Assembly: GCA_023420935.1 (NCBI GenBank)
Contig: JAEZUR010000117.1
Coordinates: forward strand, 1-5,550
Direction: 5' to 3'
DNA: 5,550 bases
DNA from: Bacillota bacterium
GTDB taxonomy: Bacteria > Bacillota > Clostridia > Lachnospirales > Lachnospiraceae
Shown: positions 4,450 to 5,550 of the stretch, piece after piece
Layout: each line of letters starts with the position of its first letter
Numbering within the stretch: the stretch's first letter is position 1
Notes under the pieces: generated by a model
Databases searched by the model: none
Seen by the model: the letters and a program-made list of their open reading frames with translations, nothing else
Told to the model about the DNA's origin: nothing
Translations under genes and position numbers: made by a program

Positions 4450-5550
4450 TTATTCAATACCGTCATTTTCTTCAATTTTTAGTTTCTCATTATCATCAAT
4501 ATTATTAATTTTACCATAATTGGATTGGTCCGTAAACTCCTCTGACATTTCCATGGAAAAACCTTCTTGATAATGTTTTCCTTTACGATATTTATTATTT
4601 GTAATTGCTCCTTGTTTTACATGTTTCATGATTAAGTAAGCAGCATAATATAAGGCTGTTATAATTAATCCTGCTATAAAACCATAGCCTTGTCCGGGTA
4701 TTAATGGCATACTTAACATTACCGCTATTAAGCTTATTAAAACAAACAAAGATGAATATGGATATCCTCGCATTTTACATTTTCCAGTTGGACAGCCATT
4801 CTTCTTACGAAATCGAATATGAGTAGCAACAATTGCAGTGTAAGTTAAAAGCGCTGCAAATCCGCCAGAACTAACTAAAAACAAATAAACTCTAGGTAAT
4901 AAAAATCCAAAACCCAAACCTACTAACATGCCGAAACCTGAGAATAGAATCCCACGACGTGGAATGTCCGTATCATCTTTTAACCATCTTGGTGCCTGCC
5001 CAGCATCTGCCAACGAACGTATCATTCTTCCTAAGCCAAACATTGCTGCTAACATAGTAGATAAGATCGCTGTCATTAAAACAAAATTAATTGCAGTAGC
5101 AGCCCAATCCATACCCCAACGAGTTAATGCAGCTACCATTGGACTTGTACTTTCATTTAGTAATGAAGTAGGTATAAGTGGAAGTATGATTCCTATGGAT
5201 ATGATATATAATGACACTAAAGAAATAACGGTATAATTAATTGCTTTTGGAACTGTCTCGTCGGGATTCGCTGATTCAGATGATGCCAAACCAATCACCT
5301 CAAATCCCGCATATGAGAACATTACAATAAGCATACTTCCAGCTATTCCCTTTAATCCACCTGGAATTAAGGATTGATTCTGTAATTCTCCTGTGCCAAT
5401 CGCTTCTCTATCTGGAAATAAACCAGCAATTAATAAAAGCCCAACAACAATAAAAGCTGCGATGGCAACGATTTTAACAATAGAAAGACCACTTTCTAAT
5501 TTACTTAATTTATCAGCACCTAATAGATTTAATAAGGTAACTGTTATAAT
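4450..5550 (-). CDS. APC-superfamily amino acid permease, C-terminal part (5' end outside window)
   Basis: The frame is open to the right edge, so the gene starts beyond 5550; the internal Met near 5334 is not the start. 366 residues are visible. Family members usually have 12 membrane helices and about 450-500 residues. About eight helices can be placed in the visible part, near 22-44, 68-88, 106-126, 150-172, 201-218, 224-243, 266-283 and 288-307. The signature FSYAGFEVIGLASSES (78-93), followed by NPDETVPKAI (95-104), is the conserved block of the amino acid transporter (AAT) branch of the APC superfamily, which takes up amino acids by proton or cation symport. A cytoplasmic loop holds CPTGKC (253-258) and the tail is long and acidic (about 330-366). 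The substrate cannot be told from this sequence. A stem-loop and ogt follow on the same strand. Confidence 0.9.
   Translation of the reverse strand: MITVTLLNLLGADKLSKLESGLSIVKIVAIAAFIVVGLLLIAGLFPDREAIGTGELQNQSLIPGGLKGIAGSMLIVMFSYAGFEVIGLASSESANPDETVPKAINYTVISLVSLYIISIGIILPLIPTSLLNESTSPMVAALTRWGMDWAATAINFVLMTAILSTMLAAMFGLGRMIRSLADAGQAPRWLKDDTDIPRRGILFSGFGMLVGLGFGFLLPRVYLFLVSSGGFAALLTYTAIVATHIRFRKKNGCPTGKCKMRGYPYSSLFVLISLIAVMLSMPLIPGQGYGFIAGLIITALYYAAYLIMKHVKQGAITNNKYRKGKHYQEGFSMEMSEEFTDQSNYGKINNIDDNEKLKIEENDGIE

Noticed and set aside
4928..5236. Plus-strand open frame opposite the permease gene
   Set aside because: It is antisense to a well-conserved transporter and its product is unrecognisable.

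Overview
The window is AT-rich with strong AGGAGG-like ribosome binding sites, and its gene families are typical of low-GC Firmicutes. A clostridial host, perhaps Lachnospiraceae, fits best; that placement is inferred from gene content and composition only. No RNA gene, insertion sequence, CRISPR array or phage gene is visible.

Layout: the left edge holds the 3' two thirds of a plus-strand YhfW-type gene, an FAD-dependent oxidoreductase with a C-terminal Rieske [2Fe-2S] domain (1-966). All other genes are on the minus strand. From right to left these are the 3' part of an APC-superfamily amino acid permease (4450 to beyond 5550), an O6-methylguanine-DNA methyltransferase (3869-4378), a BlaI/MecI-type repressor (3389-3748), a BlaR1-like M56 membrane metalloprotease (1764-3383), and a NERD-like protein whose nuclease motif looks degenerate (957-1610). 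The last gene converges on the oxidoreductase gene and overlaps its 3' end by 10 bp.

The best-supported regulatory unit is blaI-blaR1. A TTGACA -35 box at 3858-3863 is followed by two tandem dyads (GTTTAT-N4-ATAAAC, centres 19 bp apart) that fill the promoter spacer and cover the predicted transcription start. This layout fits BlaI autorepression by promoter occlusion. The blaR1 ribosome binding site lies inside the last codons of blaI, so the two are probably translationally coupled, and a strong bidirectional hairpin (1665-1710) ends the operon. By analogy with the beta-lactam system, BlaR1 senses a signal, its M56 domain is activated, and BlaI is cleaved. However, the C-terminal sensor here is a short domain that looks like two alpha/beta repeats, on a repeat-rich linker, rather than the penicillin-binding domain of classical BlaR1. 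No beta-lactamase gene is in view. The signal and target are therefore unknown, and this is the most interesting part of the window.

The methyltransferase gene has no promoter of its own that I can see and probably depends on readthrough from the permease gene. A GC-rich stem-loop sits between the two.
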